In this document: piece by piece, positions 34,701 to 46,244 of the stretch
Numbering within the stretch: position 1 is the first letter of the stretch
How the letters are laid out: every line of letters begins with the position of its first letter
Assembly: GCF_025024155.1 (NCBI RefSeq)
Contig: NW_026251751.1
Location: forward strand, 248,001 to 312,000
Source of the DNA: Gamsiella multidivaricata
Lineage: Eukaryota; Mortierellomycota; Mortierellomycetes; Mortierellales; Mortierellaceae
Reading direction: 5' to 3'
DNA: 64,000 nucleotides
Translations under genes and position numbers: made by a program
Notes under the pieces: generated by a model
What the model was told of the DNA's origin: nothing
Database searches by the model: none
The model's input: the letters and a program-made list of their open reading frames with translations, nothing else

Positions 34701-35640
34701 AAAAGAAGAGGAGAAGGAGGAGGAGGAGGAGGAGGAGGAGGAGGAGGAGGAGGAGGAGGAGGAGGAGGAGGAGGAGGAGGAGGAGGAGGAGGAGGAGGAG
34801 GAGGAGGAAGAGGAGGAAGACAGAAGGAAGAAAGTGGAGCTCCAGAAAGGAGCAAAGGAGAAGGACAGAGTGGCGCCAGCACCACCACACTCAAGTCGAA
34901 CCGTAACCATAACCGCCAGCAAGGTAAGCACTATTCCTCTACATATGAACTCATTCATGACACTACGAGTCTCGATCTATTTGCCAACAGTACTTTTTCC
35001 TTTTGTGCTGGACACTAGACAATGCACCAAAGCCCCAGCAGCCGGGTCGTAGGCCACCGGCCTCCCCATTTGATCGCTTTGGGAAAAGCATCAATGCCCA
35101 CAGATCATGATGACAGCGACATCGGCAGCGACAGTGGCGCTGAAGCAGGTGCAGGAGCGATAAGCGGAGCACAATGCAGAATGGAGACGAATAGATCTAC
35201 AGAGCAATAGTCAAGAGGACTTAACGTCCGGAGTAATCGATTCCAAAATGATGCATTCAGGAACGCCATAATCGGCTTCTTCCAGGGCTTCGTACGCGGT
35301 CGCAGAGCTGCGGTTGATTTCAGGACGTCGTGAAAACTATACAACACTTATCGCAGGCTCTTGTTCGTTCAGACACTAATCGTTATTGTAGCGGCCATTA
35401 CGCAATACGGTGCCCTTGAATAAAGCACAGACTCCGAAGTAAAAAACAATAAATAAATGAAAAGAATACAAGTAAACGGCTCTTCAGAAAAGCGTAACCA
35501 TCTGCTACCCTTTACAAGAAGAGAACATAGGAAGAATTGTCGATGGGCAAAGGAATGCAAAATACGTTTCATAGCTCTTTGGCACAAAGAAGTGACCGAA
35601 ACACGAAATGTTGTCTCAACTCCAGAGAAAGGACACTTCC
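31711..35640. other. No confirmed gene; simple repeats and possible small exons
   Basis: No domain is recognisable. Several good splice-like signals occur (gtatgt at 33065, gtgagt at 33045, tctag at 33190, gtaagc at 34923, actag at 35017). One two-exon reading (33007-33044 joined to 33195-33321) gives a 54-residue Pro/Lys-rich peptide, but without support. A-runs at 34595-34620 and 34672-34682 precede a long (GGA)n tract. Confidence 0.4.
34708..34818. repeat. (GGA)n purine microsatellite
   Basis: About 35 units of gga with a few interruptions at each end, following A-rich purine sequence. The whole 34590-34830 block is purine on the plus strand, which can form triplex DNA. Long open frames on both strands here come from the repeat. 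Confidence 0.9.
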
Positions 35641-35649
35641 CCGGTTCTC

Positions 35650-36480
35650 TCTTTACCCCAAAGTGATTTGGTTGGGTCAGAAACTGTGGAATAGCTTTTG
35701 CAATGAATCAGGGAAATGTTTTATTGTTGAAATCCAACATATAACCTCTGTCCATGTCTCCGTCAACGACGTGAGACAGTCTCGTGTGAGAAGTGACTGG
35801 AATTTGAAGCCATGGATCTTGTAGTGGCCACTATAGAGAGCACGTTAGCCAAATGTGGTTCAGGTTACTGGCCTCATGGATCCGTCGCAGCAACAATCCA
35901 GAGAGAGGGGAGGGGTGGTACCTGATGCATACATTTGAGCTGTGAAATGTTGAAGAACCGGAGACGTTAACCTAACATGGTCAAAGATAAGCAACTTTCT
36001 CCAGCTCCTTACGATGAACTTGGTGATGTGAGCAATAGTCCTGCTTAATGATGACAGATCTTCCAAAAAGAAGTGAAAGGTTGTAAAGACAACCAGGGTA
36101 TACAAGGGGAGCGAGGACTATCGCCAGGACTTCACGTCGATCTGCGTTGTCCCTATCCTTTGTTGTGATTATTGGTGGAAGTAAGAGGAGTTCCGACATT
36201 TCCTGGACCTGTCGTAAGGTAAACCGGAATAGCTTGCGACAATCCCTGGTAGACAGTTCAATATCTAGTCGATTGAGATGCTGCGGTCGTAGTGCATTAA
36301 GATGAGGTCTGATAGGGTCGTCGTTTCCTCTATATCGACGTCTTCATTAACTTCCTCCAAATGGAGGAGATAAAGGTCAACGACAGAGGTAGCTAGTCGC
36401 GCGATTTCAGCAGTGAATGAGGAAAAGAAAGGAGCTCCGATGAAGCATGTTGCACACAGGGACGGACGATAAGTTTATTT
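35650..36480 (-). pseudogene. PIF/Harbinger-type transposase relic
   Basis: On the minus strand, in several frames, the text follows the Harbinger (DDE_4) order. First comes a helix-turn-helix part, FRFTLRQVQEMSELLLLPP, then LAIVLAPLVYPGCLYNLSLL and FGRS, then LLIFDHVRLTSPVLQHF. Next is CCCDGSMRPV, the equivalent of the family GFIDGTVRP motif with the first catalytic Asp, and then RALYSGHYKIHGFKFQSLLT, the equivalent of YNGHKRxHALKFQ. Frameshifts and stops separate these pieces. Recognition is from memory of the family pattern, but five motifs in the right order make it fairly firm. No terminal repeats were identified. Confidence 0.7.
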
Positions 36481-36552
36481 TTTATGGCAAAACTAGTTTT
36501 GCGTTTCGCCGTCCCGATCATGTAAATCCGTTTCCGAAAACCCTCTAATATA

Positions 36553-37114
36553 TTGCAGATAGGGTCCTTCGGAAGGGAATTCTACGACATTAAGCCCGAG
36601 AACAAGACGATCAGAGTATTTCAAACCAAGAAGACCGAGCAAGGTGGCGGCGGCAAAATGATGATCTGGGGTTGCATCACCTACTACGGCTTAGGGGATG
36701 CCTGTTGGCTCCGGAACAGGATCAACGCTGAGACATACGTGGATGTCCTCAGCCTTTATGTTCTCCAATCCAGGGATGGGTATGACATGGATACGACAAC
36801 ATTCGTTTTTCAGCATGAGAATGCCAAGGTTCATACCGCAAAAGCCGCCAAGAGGTTCCTTTCCAAGACCAAGATCAAAGCCCTGCAGTGGCCTGCCTAC
36901 TCAGCAGATCTTGATCCGATCAAGTATGTGTGGACGCATATTAAACGAAAGCTCGGGCATTACCCATAGGCTCCAGCGAACATGGAAGAGCTATGGAGAG
37001 AGTGCAGGACATTTGGACAAATATTCCCATAGACTTTATTCATAACTGTACGACAGCATGCGTCAGCGCATAGCGATGGTCTACAAAAGTAAAGGAGGCC
37101 CTATCAAGTATTAG
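36553..37114 (+). pseudogene. Tc1/mariner-type DDE transposase relic
   Basis: The plus frame from about 36560 reads GSFGREFYDIKPENK, KMMIWGCITYYGLGDACWL, FQHENAKVHTAKAAKRF and LQWPAYSADLDPIKYVW, the standard order of the DDE_3 fold. The N-terminal DNA-binding part and the first catalytic Asp are missing. The second Asp (usually HDNAxxH) is Glu here, and the last acidic residue (usually NPIExxW) is Lys. Stops and frameshifts follow from 36967, ending with RIAMVYKSKGGPIKY and TAG at 37112. It directly abuts the Harbinger relic and is dead in several ways. Confidence 0.85.
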
Positions 37115-38035
37115 AGGAAGGAAGATCGGAAGTATGAGAAATCCATAGTCATCAGACCCTTCATAGTGATGGACGTAATACCGAGGTATAGTTCTCTGGG
37201 GTAATCGAATGTTTTTTTTTTACGCATTGTATTCATTACAACCTCTTGGTCTTCTTTACTGATAGCACTAAGTGATGGAGATCCTTTTTTCTGCGCAGCT
37301 CTATATGGCTCCCTTACACTTTCCCCTGGACACAGCTCGTCACTCTGTGTCGCTTTGCTCGACATGAGAATGTGTTGTGTCAATGCTGGTGGCGCCTTTG
37401 AGCTCCCCACCCTCTTTGTATTGGAACCAGCATTACTACGCCACACCAGCGCACTCTTTATAGCCGTCATTTTATGAATGGCGCCATGTCCCTGCCATCT
37501 GCGGCATTTATAGCATTGTCGAAGACTTGCAGATACCAGCTCAAATAACACAGCATTCCCCAGTCCTGCCGTCTATGGGAGTGTGAATGCTGATTATTTG
37601 AACATCAAGTACTTCCGAAAACTTTTTCGTTCGGATCAGCCACTATTATACTTCGCAGTGCGTATGCGAACAGCGAGTGCAGCTGAATTAAAGGAAAAAA
37701 GAGAGTTGTTTGAAGACGAGAAGCCAGAAACAAAATGGGCCAAATGGAGTGATTGCAGCAATGGTCATGATAGTGGCCCTGAAGATAATTGGCGGTGGTG
37801 ATGTCAATCAAGATGGCAGAACTGAGATTTCGATGGATACGTTCCCATATCACGGGAAAAAGATATCCTGTGTGGCATGTTGCGCACAGCTATTTCCATC
37901 AATTAGGTTGCAGCCTTCATTGAGAAGTGGAATACTCAAGACTACGATCTAATCTGACGATAGTGTGCGTTCTCGCTCATGCTTGGTCTTTTCCATCTTT
38001 GCATGCGCCTTCTTTTTTTTCGACTACGATTCAGT

Positions 38036-38169
38036 AATCCAAATCTGCTACCTATCTTTTGGCGACTGTGGATCGGTTCTGCCTTGGACTGTAGTAGATC
38101 ATTGCAAGTTAGGTCTGATAAATTCGCAGAGTCAATCGACTCGAGAGAAAAAAAAAGCAATCCAAATCT
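38036..38169. mobile_element. SINE-like insert with 11-bp direct repeats
   Basis: The string aatccaaatct occurs at 38036-38046 and again at 38159-38169. Between them is a 112-bp body that includes the dispersed repeat shared with 24720-24822 and ends in a run gagagaaaaaaaaag. Flanking direct repeats and an A-rich 3' end are the marks of a target-primed retroposon. No RNA polymerase III boxes are obvious, so the source transcript is unknown. Confidence 0.55.
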
Positions 38170-38319
38170 ATCGATTACCCAGCATAAGTATCAGCCATGC
38201 ATGCTCACCAAGAAGCTGTTCAGCGGATGCATATCTTTCTTTTTTTTTTTCAACTATGATTTGAAGAAACGGAAATACAGCTTGCTGAGGCACATTGCTC
38301 CGGGTCTCCACTAATGCAC

Positions 38320-38352
38320 TTTTTTTTTTTTTCTTTTTTTTTTTTTTTTTGA
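38320..38352. repeat. T-rich tract
   Basis: Two T-runs (12 and 18 bases) separated by one c. The surrounding 38170-39480 holds no gene; it has a 9-bp inverted repeat (accgtccgg / ccggacggt, 38978-39013) and an A34 run at 39100-39133. Confidence 0.7.
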
Positions 38353-39099
38353 AAGGATGCTTGCGACCTACTGAAGATAGTAGCAATACGAAATGAAAGA
38401 CATTCGTTCATTGACAGTTTAAACAACGACCACAGCATCCCAGGTTACATTGCTAAATATTACAGCCATTTGACCATTTTATTCTATTTTTTTTATTTTC
38501 GACGCGCGCAGGATAGGCACGCCGAAACCATATGTAGATTGCCTAGTTAAATACTCCTGCGGTCTGAAGACTGTCAGAAGTCCGGCTTGAGTATTACGGG
38601 CGAACTATAAAACTAGGATGGGTAGATAGAGAGGATACGAGGGTGAGGTAGCAAAACAGAAAGCGTAAGGTAGCAGCGAAGGATAATCGGCTGGGCGAAG
38701 CAATAGCTGAATTAGGAATCTTAACCAAGAGCCATAGACCGGTGGCGAACGAGGAACTAGTGCAAGACTGCGTTTGTTACAGACACATTGATCGTGCTCT
38801 TGCAGCTACAATTATGTCGAAGGAGTTCATTGGGCTTAACAGTCGATACGGCAACGAACAGAACAAACGAAAATGACAAGGGGGGATTGTGAAATGAGAA
38901 CGAACGAAAGAGAAGCGAAGGGAAAGAGGCAAAGCTGTCGGTAGAACAAAGAAGGAAAGAGAGGGATCTTTAATAGCACCGTCCGGTCCCCTTTACATAG
39001 GTCGCCGGACGGTCTTTTCTATGTAACGTGATCCTGTGATCCTAGTAAAGTACCTATCCAGGCTGCCATGTAGATGGCCTGGGGGATCAGGCGTCAATG

Positions 39100-39134
<35 letters not shown>

Positions 39135-39482
39135 AGTTGTCATATAGGTGAAGGTGACAAAGAAGGACAACTGATTGAGAGCAAAAGGTAAGGGGAGGGT
39201 GGGTGCAGTGCGGGCGAAGTATCTAGAAGCGGCGTGCGACGGTGAAGGTAAACGAAAGTGGAGTTTTTTTTTTCTTTTGTTATTAACGGTAAACGGAAGT
39301 GTAGCAAGCGGTAGGGAAGATGCCCCCCTGGGTCCTATTTATCAAAAAAAAAAAATGCAAGCGGTAGGGAAGATGCAAGTAAGGAGTCGTACAGTAGAGG
39401 TTTTTTTATTTTTATAACAAATGCAGTAAAGGGTTGTTAAGATAGATTATTATTAACATAAAGGGTTGTGAAGATAAAGAGT

Positions 39483-40105
39483 TTTTTTTTTTTTTTTTTT
39501 TCCAATGGACAATCTTTGCCAGGGTTTATTGGTTATTTTATGGGGGTTACTATTTCTCGCTGGTCAGGATGTTCCTGTTTGTCCCGAACAATGGTAGGAG
39601 GCGCCATATAAATCCCGCGTATTTTCCCGCAAGCCTGCCTCGGTCGTCCTGTTCCTGCTAACTTGATATCTTGATCCTTTGGACTGGCTCTCTCCTGTGT
39701 GACTTGATTCGGCAAATATTCAACTTATGTTTCGATCCGGCATATATGTACGGCTTCCTTACGATGTTACTGCGGCCCTCGAGTGATTTCTGAAGTAAAT
39801 TATTTAGTCTCCTCTCTCAATAGTCCCCCCCGTAACCTTAGTGCTGGAGAACGGCTCTGGCAAATCCGAGTGATAGTTCTGAAAAATCTCCTCGTAGCCC
39901 ACGGTGGCGTACGAACCTGAGCAGAATAGAACATTCTCTCAGGAGGGAGCCAATCCCCTGCTGCCCGCGATCCGAAAGGTAATTTATACACGGCCCCCCG
40001 TGCCGAAAAACAACCGCACCAAGCTGGATCCGAAACTAGGATCCACAGCACTGTTCTCTGGAAGCTTCGCGTGATACTACTGTACCACACAGGCTCGCCC
40101 GCCTT
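39483..40105 (-). mobile_element. Poly(A) retro-insertion with 21-bp target-site duplication
   Basis: Identical 21-bp direct repeats starting agggttgtgaagataaag flank the insert (39462-39482 and 40106-40126). On the minus strand the insert ends in an A-run (T-run at 39482-39502 on plus), so it was made by target-primed reverse transcription. The minus-strand text includes ARGAVYKLPFGSR and GDWLPPERMF, reminiscent of the C-terminal integrase region of Ty3/Gypsy polyproteins, and a purine-rich acgggggggactattgagag before a stop. The origin of the insert is only a guess; the insertion mechanism is clear from the repeats. Confidence 0.75.
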
Positions 40106-40233
40106 AGGGTTGTGAAGATAAAGAGTATGCATTTATAAATCGTGCATTTAAAGAAAAATGCACTTGTAGAATGTGCGCTTGTCTGAAATGTTACATTCAT
40201 ATAAGTTTTATTATTGCATCGTTCAGCAAACCC

Positions 40234-40305
40234 GCCCGCTTAGCTCATTGGTAGAGCGTCTGCCTAGTAAGCAGAAGGTAGCAGGTTCGATCCCTGCAGT
40301 GGGCA
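40234..40305 (+). tRNA. tRNA-Thr (AGT)
   Basis: Acceptor arm GCCCGCT pairs with AGTGGGC (one G-T), D arm GCTCATTGGTAGAGC, anticodon stem TCTGC/GCAGA around CTAGTAA (anticodon AGT), T arm GCAGGTTCGATCCCTGC, discriminator A. No intron. It starts about 110 bp after the retro-insertion. Confidence 0.95.
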
Positions 40306-40309
40306 ATTA

Positions 40310-41731
40310 CAGACGTTTCCGCGTTATCTTTTGTTGTTTTGTTGAACCTTTTACCCTCCGTGAGATTATCGTTTTGTCATCTTACAGGGGCGTGAGCCGG
40401 TTATTCTCACACCCAGGTAAGAATAATTCGAGCATTTTTTTGTTCGCGGGGATAATCTGCGGGACCTCGTTTAAAAAAATGAAAAAGCACTCGTTTATTG
40501 TTCAACAGGATGGAATCCTTTGGATGGTCGCGACATCTCGCTGCTGCTCTTGATACGTTTGGCTCTTGGACGCCCCTTTGGCTTCACTACAAGTGGGTCT
40601 TTGGTGACACCAAGACCTGCTTTGTCGTCAGACGCGTCCTGTAGCTCCATGAGCCCCTGTCTCCGTTTCAGCGAGATTGAGAGGTTGTTGCTTCGAATAT
40701 GGGAGTTACCCTGCTGTCTCTTGCCACGGTAGGTAGTGAGGCTGCTAGCCAATCGGAGGTATTATTCAGAAGCCGGTTATTACAAACGACCTTTCGTGCA
40801 GCGCCATACGCGTCGCTCTTGCCCTGTGCATCGAGAAATAATCCAATGGTTACAGCCCAACTGAATGAATCTCCCTAGTTCCTAATTTTGGAGCGTCAAA
40901 TATGTGAGTTAAGCCCAGATACATTTCTCAGTTCATCATGGAAGAAGGTTGAAAAAGCGAACGGGTGGTGATACCTCCAAATGTTCCTCAATTGCAAAGA
41001 CGCTTTGAACAATGCACAAGGTGAGCATCAAGAGCTTACTGAGAGCAATTGTTTATGAGTATCTTGTAAAACGGATCTCAGGACATTCTCCGGATACCCG
41101 GTCTGAATAGATCATAGACTATAGCCTTGTATTACCTATCGTGATTTAGCAATCTCTAATCATCCTGACTTAAAGTCTAGCATTGCATGCAAACAGCCTT
41201 GCACATTTCGAGGACGAGCTCCAAAAGGACGAGCTGCAGATGGGCGTAAAGCAATTGGACGAAGAGAGAGAATGACACAACATGGCCGTTGCTCGAGATT
41301 GCCTGGCCATAGGGATATGATCAAGAAGAGAACTTGTAGACTATGAGGCGAGTTATATATTCTATGCAAGGTGGAGGACATGGTGAAATGCACTCTTTCT
41401 CGCAACTTTCTTCTCTGTGCACACTCTAACGCTCTACAACCAACATCACTGTTGCAAATTATCTTCCTCGCCAGCATCCCACTACACGCTACGCTAACTA
41501 CAATGATCAAGGCACAGAGAAACCAATGTACACTCATCTCACAAATTTTATTAGCGAACCATAATTTTTACTCATGCTCTTGCGCATTCTTTTTTCAAAT
41601 CGCCTATATACAACACACCTAAAGAGCTATGCAGTCGCTATGGAAGTCTTCATGTCTGTTGAGGAGCTCTAGGGAAATATCTATGGTGAATATCAGGGTG
41701 GTGGATGCTGAAGGAAAGGGTTGCGGCTCGT
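40310..41731. other. No gene recognised
   Basis: Only short frames without domains on either strand. The frame 40173-40553 merely reads through the tRNA gene. Confidence 0.5.
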
Positions 41732-42045
41732 TCAATATCTGCCATTACCACCATTGTACTTTTTCACGAATTCCAGTCTCTGGGGCATCGTGTCGACCAG
41801 CCTTGCCAGCTGCTCTTGTGGTAAAAGCATTCCACTCCTCCACTAGAGCTCTCACCAGTGTTGCAATCTCCAGAGGTTGTCTTTGTCGTCGATTGAGAGA
41901 GGTACCAAGGAAGGACCAGACATCCTCGATGGGGCTCAAACCTGGGGAGTTGTCTGGCCAGTCCTCTATCTTGCAAACGCCGTGTACTTGACGCTAATTA
42001 TTCGACAGCGCGCAGCTGTACACTGGGGCGCCATCTTCCATGGTG
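41732..42045 (-). pseudogene. Second Tc1/mariner transposase relic, C-terminal part
   Basis: The minus strand reads MEDGAPVYSCALSNN (equivalent of MQDNAPxHxA), a stop, then WPDNSPGLSPIEDVWSFLG with the last catalytic Glu kept, EWNAFTT, and after a frameshift LARLVDTMPQRLEFVKKYNG ending with TGA at 41734-41732, the usual C-terminus of the family. At the second catalytic Asp position it has Gly. It differs clearly from the relic at 36553-37114, so it is a separate lineage. The N-terminal half was not found upstream. Confidence 0.75.
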
Positions 42046-45000
42046 GTTACTCAAGCTGCTGTCGACTGTACTTGGAGAAGAAAAGTCGTGTTAAAAAAAA
42101 GATGTATTTATTTGCTCATGGCTAAAAAAAATTAAAATTCGCTAATTAATTTTGTTAGGTGGCTGTACAGTACATGCCTTCTGCTGCAAAGCTGTGGTAT
42201 CGTGTGCCGACACTATTTTAAAGAGATGGAACTTGGCAGAAGATGCAAATATCACATCAGATTAATTCCCAAGCGATGGTACAAGGAATCCATACAAGAC
42301 GGTCTCGAGCTTGATCTCAGTTCTAAGCAGTTTTGCGTCGTCAAGATATACCAGAGGTCTAATAATGCCAGTACATCCTCCGAAACCTACATGAGCGACA
42401 CTACGAAGGCTTCCCAGACTTTGCAGTGCCCGGGTAGGCCGACGAACGCGAGATATCGAGGAAACGCCGCTACGGGGAAATATCGGGGACGATGAAGGAG
42501 CTTTTGGATGTAGTCAACTCAAAGCCGGAGCAGTTCGAACGTGAATGAAACAATTTCCAAAGCCATCGTCAAAAAGGGAAGGACTTTTTAAAATTATGAA
42601 GGCCAAGGACAGACCGAAGTAGGCACGTATCAGGAGCAGTGTTGAGACTCAGAAGCGTCTTGATCGCAATACACGAAGTTCTTAAAGTATACGTCAAGGG
42701 CAGATAAAGGATTCAGGGGAGAAGGAGAGAGAGCAAGAGTACTATGTGCGAGAATAATGGCTTATTATAGACTGGATTCGTGGTGGTTATACCAGGTTCT
42801 AAGAACTCAAACAAAAAAAAAATTGCCACAGTTGACAAGATTGTGCGATACGGTGGCATAGGATCGGCTAGGCGTGCGAGGGTAGTTGGGCTGTCCGCGA
42901 CATTAGACAACCGTCTGTGTGGGAATTATGGAAAGAAGCATAGCCGCCAATGAAAGCTTTGAATGCAGAAAGACGGGCCTAGTGCCGCCTGCAACCCTCA
43001 TCGCATCCGACCCGCAATAGACAAACGATCAAGGGCCACACGCTATCTAAGCACCTGGTGTTGGCCGTTTTATTTCAAGGGCCATGGGAAATGGGGGTGG
43101 TCCAGCAAAGACAGCTTGTATTGCGTGTGGTCACACTGCGAAATTTACTCCAGTGCTATTTGCCAACGGGTTGCCAAATAGTGGCGCTAAAATCCCAAAT
43201 ATGGAAGAGGTTGTCAAATAGAATAACCCAAGTATCTCAAGTAAGGCTGTCGACCCGGATTGTCAAATAGATTGTCCCATTTTTTTATACTCAAAACTCT
43301 AACAAAGTAAAAGATGTTTAGGATGAGCGGCTACTAGATCGATGTCCAAGATGAATCCTGCTGCAGTGGAGGTAGACATAATCGCCCTTGCCTCCATATT
43401 TTGTTCAAGCAACGAAGCTTCTGCAAGCTGAGCTCGGACAGGTTGATAAACCCCGTCCAATCCTTGGAACTCAGCACCAATCTAGGACTTTAGCCGTTGA
43501 TACTCTTTCTGGACAGAGGCGAGCGTATCATCTCAAAGTACATCATGAGGACTCATCTTGACCACATCAAGGAAACTCAAATAAAGAGTGCTTTTGTTGT
43601 TCAATAAGAATTGCGTTTTGCTGGACAGTTGGGTGAGGTTTTTCCAAAGAAGGGTCGAGTTGCCCCTCCTTGTCGTCGACCTCCGCAAAACCGAAGTTTA
43701 CTATGAATGATGTTGAAATCGACTGGACAGAATCACCAGTTTAGAAGGGCAGCAGTCTCCTGCTGTGGGTCTCTCGGAGAAGTGCTCTGATCTTCAGTCA
43801 GGATAGAGAGATTGTTTAGGAGGGTAAGATCGCCCGTGGAGCCGGGAGTAGTAGTGGGGGAGAAAGTGGAACTGCTGTCGATGTCCATGGAGATGGAGCG
43901 AAGTGTCGAAAGAAGTAGCGAATGTATCGCATGAAGACGGGTGATCTTGTCCTTGGTCATCGTAATATATATATACAGTGTGTCTGAATAAGTAGCACAG
44001 GACAACAGCTGCGCCCAAACTTATGTAAATCAAACTGCCAGAGGGCGATCAAATGTGATCGGCCAGCTACTCAAACAGCGCAGGGGTAATGGGTAGAAAT
44101 AAAGGACTAGAACAGAAGCACATTCACGCCAGCTATGTTAAGCTGCATGGTTCCATGACACTAGGGAAAAAGGAGGCCCATATCTCCGCATGGCCTTGTA
44201 TGGTGCCGCCATTCTTATGTGTAAGATCCAAGTACCGATAGTCACACTCAGTAAAAAAACAACAACAAGAGCATACTCAAAGGCTCATAGAACACGAGAA
44301 AAGAGCGACGGAAGATCAAATAATGACTCCGAGGGTATTACCGCTGACAGATCAAATCAGAAAAAAAAAGAAAAAAGAAAAAGACATGCTATAGAGATGA
44401 ATAGAACGGATGATTTAAAAAAACGAGATGACACGAAGAGTAGAGAAGGGCTCCCATGAGATAGGAGACTCATATACCCCGCCCGTCCCCATTGTTCACC
44501 ATGCCAGCAATGATGGCAACAGTGCCGGCTAAGGCCTGGGTGTCAACGGGAGAGGAATCGAGTATGGTGGAGAGTGGCCGTAGAAACACTGTATCGTGCT
44601 ATCGACAGACGATGTATAATACCGCGTTTTGGAGCACACAGATGACGACGGCTGAGGTAGCTCGACTGAGGGCGCGCCAAATACCAGCAACATGGATCCC
44701 ACGATGCTAGGCAAGGACACGAAGTTGAACGGGCTAGTGAAGGAATATGAGGGACGCAGCGATGAACTCCTCCATATAACCGGCCGATTGAAAAGGGCAA
44801 TGGATATATACGACCATTTCGTAAAATGAAAGGGGGGTTGGAAGGGAGTCAGGGCAACCGCATCAACTCATCCGTATCGACGCAACAAAGCACCGTCGGG
44901 ATCGACCTCAAGTTCCAGATATGGGCTGTGACCCTGATACCAAGAGGAAATAAGTGGTTCGGGGTCCAAGAGCCATCCCGATTGTAGAGAAAGAGTACTG

Positions 45001-45830
45001 ACCCCGGAGCATAGGACAGGTAACAAAGCCAATGTAGTAAAAAATAAAAAAGAATACGCGACATAATGTGAGGATGGATATAAAGGCCTCTCAAAAAGAT
45101 TAAGGAGAATGATCTCCACACCTATTTTAAGGAAAAAGAGTTGTATATCAGGAATGATCAAGCTGAATATATCCCCTCAACACTCGGTTTATTATATAGT
45201 CGAGTATAGCAGGTTCTCTCTCCAAACAAATCTTTCCCCTGTAGAGTGCTTTGCGTTCACAACACTAGGTGTTGGGCTTTTGTACACCAGCTTCATCTCA
45301 TGATCGTCAGAGACCTCTACTGAAAGGAAGGATCGAGGCGAGGATTGGCTACTGAGCTAGGGTAAAATGCTGCTGTTGCACCCTTGCTGGGGGGGTTTTT
45401 TTCATAAGTATATGAGCGCGTTTTGGCGGTGCTAGCCCAATTACTCCGCTGTAACCGATATCAGAACTGATGAATCTTGTCACTGTCCGATTTGAAGACC
45501 ACAGACTTGGCAAACTCGAGTGCCTGAGGCGCACTGATACTGCTGTCGCTTTCGTACCTTGCACCTCAAAATGTCTAAAGGAAAATATGTAGCTTCATTC
45601 GTTTTATTTGCTTGCTTGTTTTACTTATCATTCATACATATGCACTTTGATGCCTGGTGCGTAAAGTGTACAGGTGAAAACGTACCTTTCACAACACAAG
45701 ATAGATTTTGTACTGGTTAAGAGTGGCAGAAAAAATGATCAAGAAGAGGAAGAGGAGACAAGAGTGAGCACAGCACAACCTCCCGCTGTGCCCAAAAAAA
45801 CCACGTAAAAAAATTATCAAAAAGAAGACC
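42046..45830. other. Repeat-like debris without identifiable genes
   Basis: Short frames only (42202-42495 plus, 43733-44005 minus, 44849-45161 minus), none with a recognisable domain. The setting between transposase relics suggests decayed mobile DNA. The minus frames near 44850-45160 are hydrophobic but have no convincing start or splice sites. Confidence 0.4.
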
Positions 45831-45855
45831 TGCGACTTGTGTGGATTGAACACAC

Positions 45856-45896
<41 letters not shown>

Positions 45897-45903
45897 AAGT
45901 CGC
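45831..45903 (-). tRNA. tRNA-Phe (GAA)
   Basis: On the minus strand: acceptor GCGACTT/AAGTCGC perfect, D arm GCTCAGTTGGGAGAGC, anticodon stem TCAGA/TCTGA around CTGAAGA (anticodon GAA), T arm GTGTGTTCAATCCACAC, discriminator A. No intron. Confidence 0.96.
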
Positions 45904-46244
45904 TTCTGGTCACTGGATAGCACTCAACCTAATTCCTATTTATTTCCAAAAATAATTCAAGCATATGCACGTGATAGCTTGCTCTTTGCAGAATTTTGCA
46001 AATTATTTTAGCAGGGAATTCGCACTATAATACATATGGCAAGCATTGTACATTTTTGAGCTGAACTTTTTGAACTATTGATTTTTTTAGGCAGTATGGA
46101 AAAGTGGGATACCCCTGCCGGGGTTAAGGTATAAGTTCAAAAGTGAGTAGGCCCACTTTATAATAGGCTAATCTGAGCTCACATCCAGTGACCTCAGGTG
46201 GAGGAAAGACGGGACGAGGAGGAGGAGGAAATGTTACAATAGTA

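Noticed and set aside
34297..34958. Long poly-Leu, poly-Ser, poly-Pro and poly-Arg frames
   Set aside because: All arise from the GGA/TCC microsatellite read in different frames.
37111..37551. Minus frame with CYKCRRWQGHG, reminiscent of a retroelement zinc knuckle
   Set aside because: Only part of a CCHC motif is present and the rest is unrecognised; too weak to call a LINE or gag relic.
38978..39013. Inverted repeat accgtccgg/ccggacggt, considered as a terminator
   Set aside because: Rho-independent terminators do not apply to a nuclear fungal genome and no gene ends here.
44849..45161. Hydrophobic minus-strand frames of 90 and 97 codons
   Set aside because: Two overlapping frames look equally good, with no start context, splice sites or domain.
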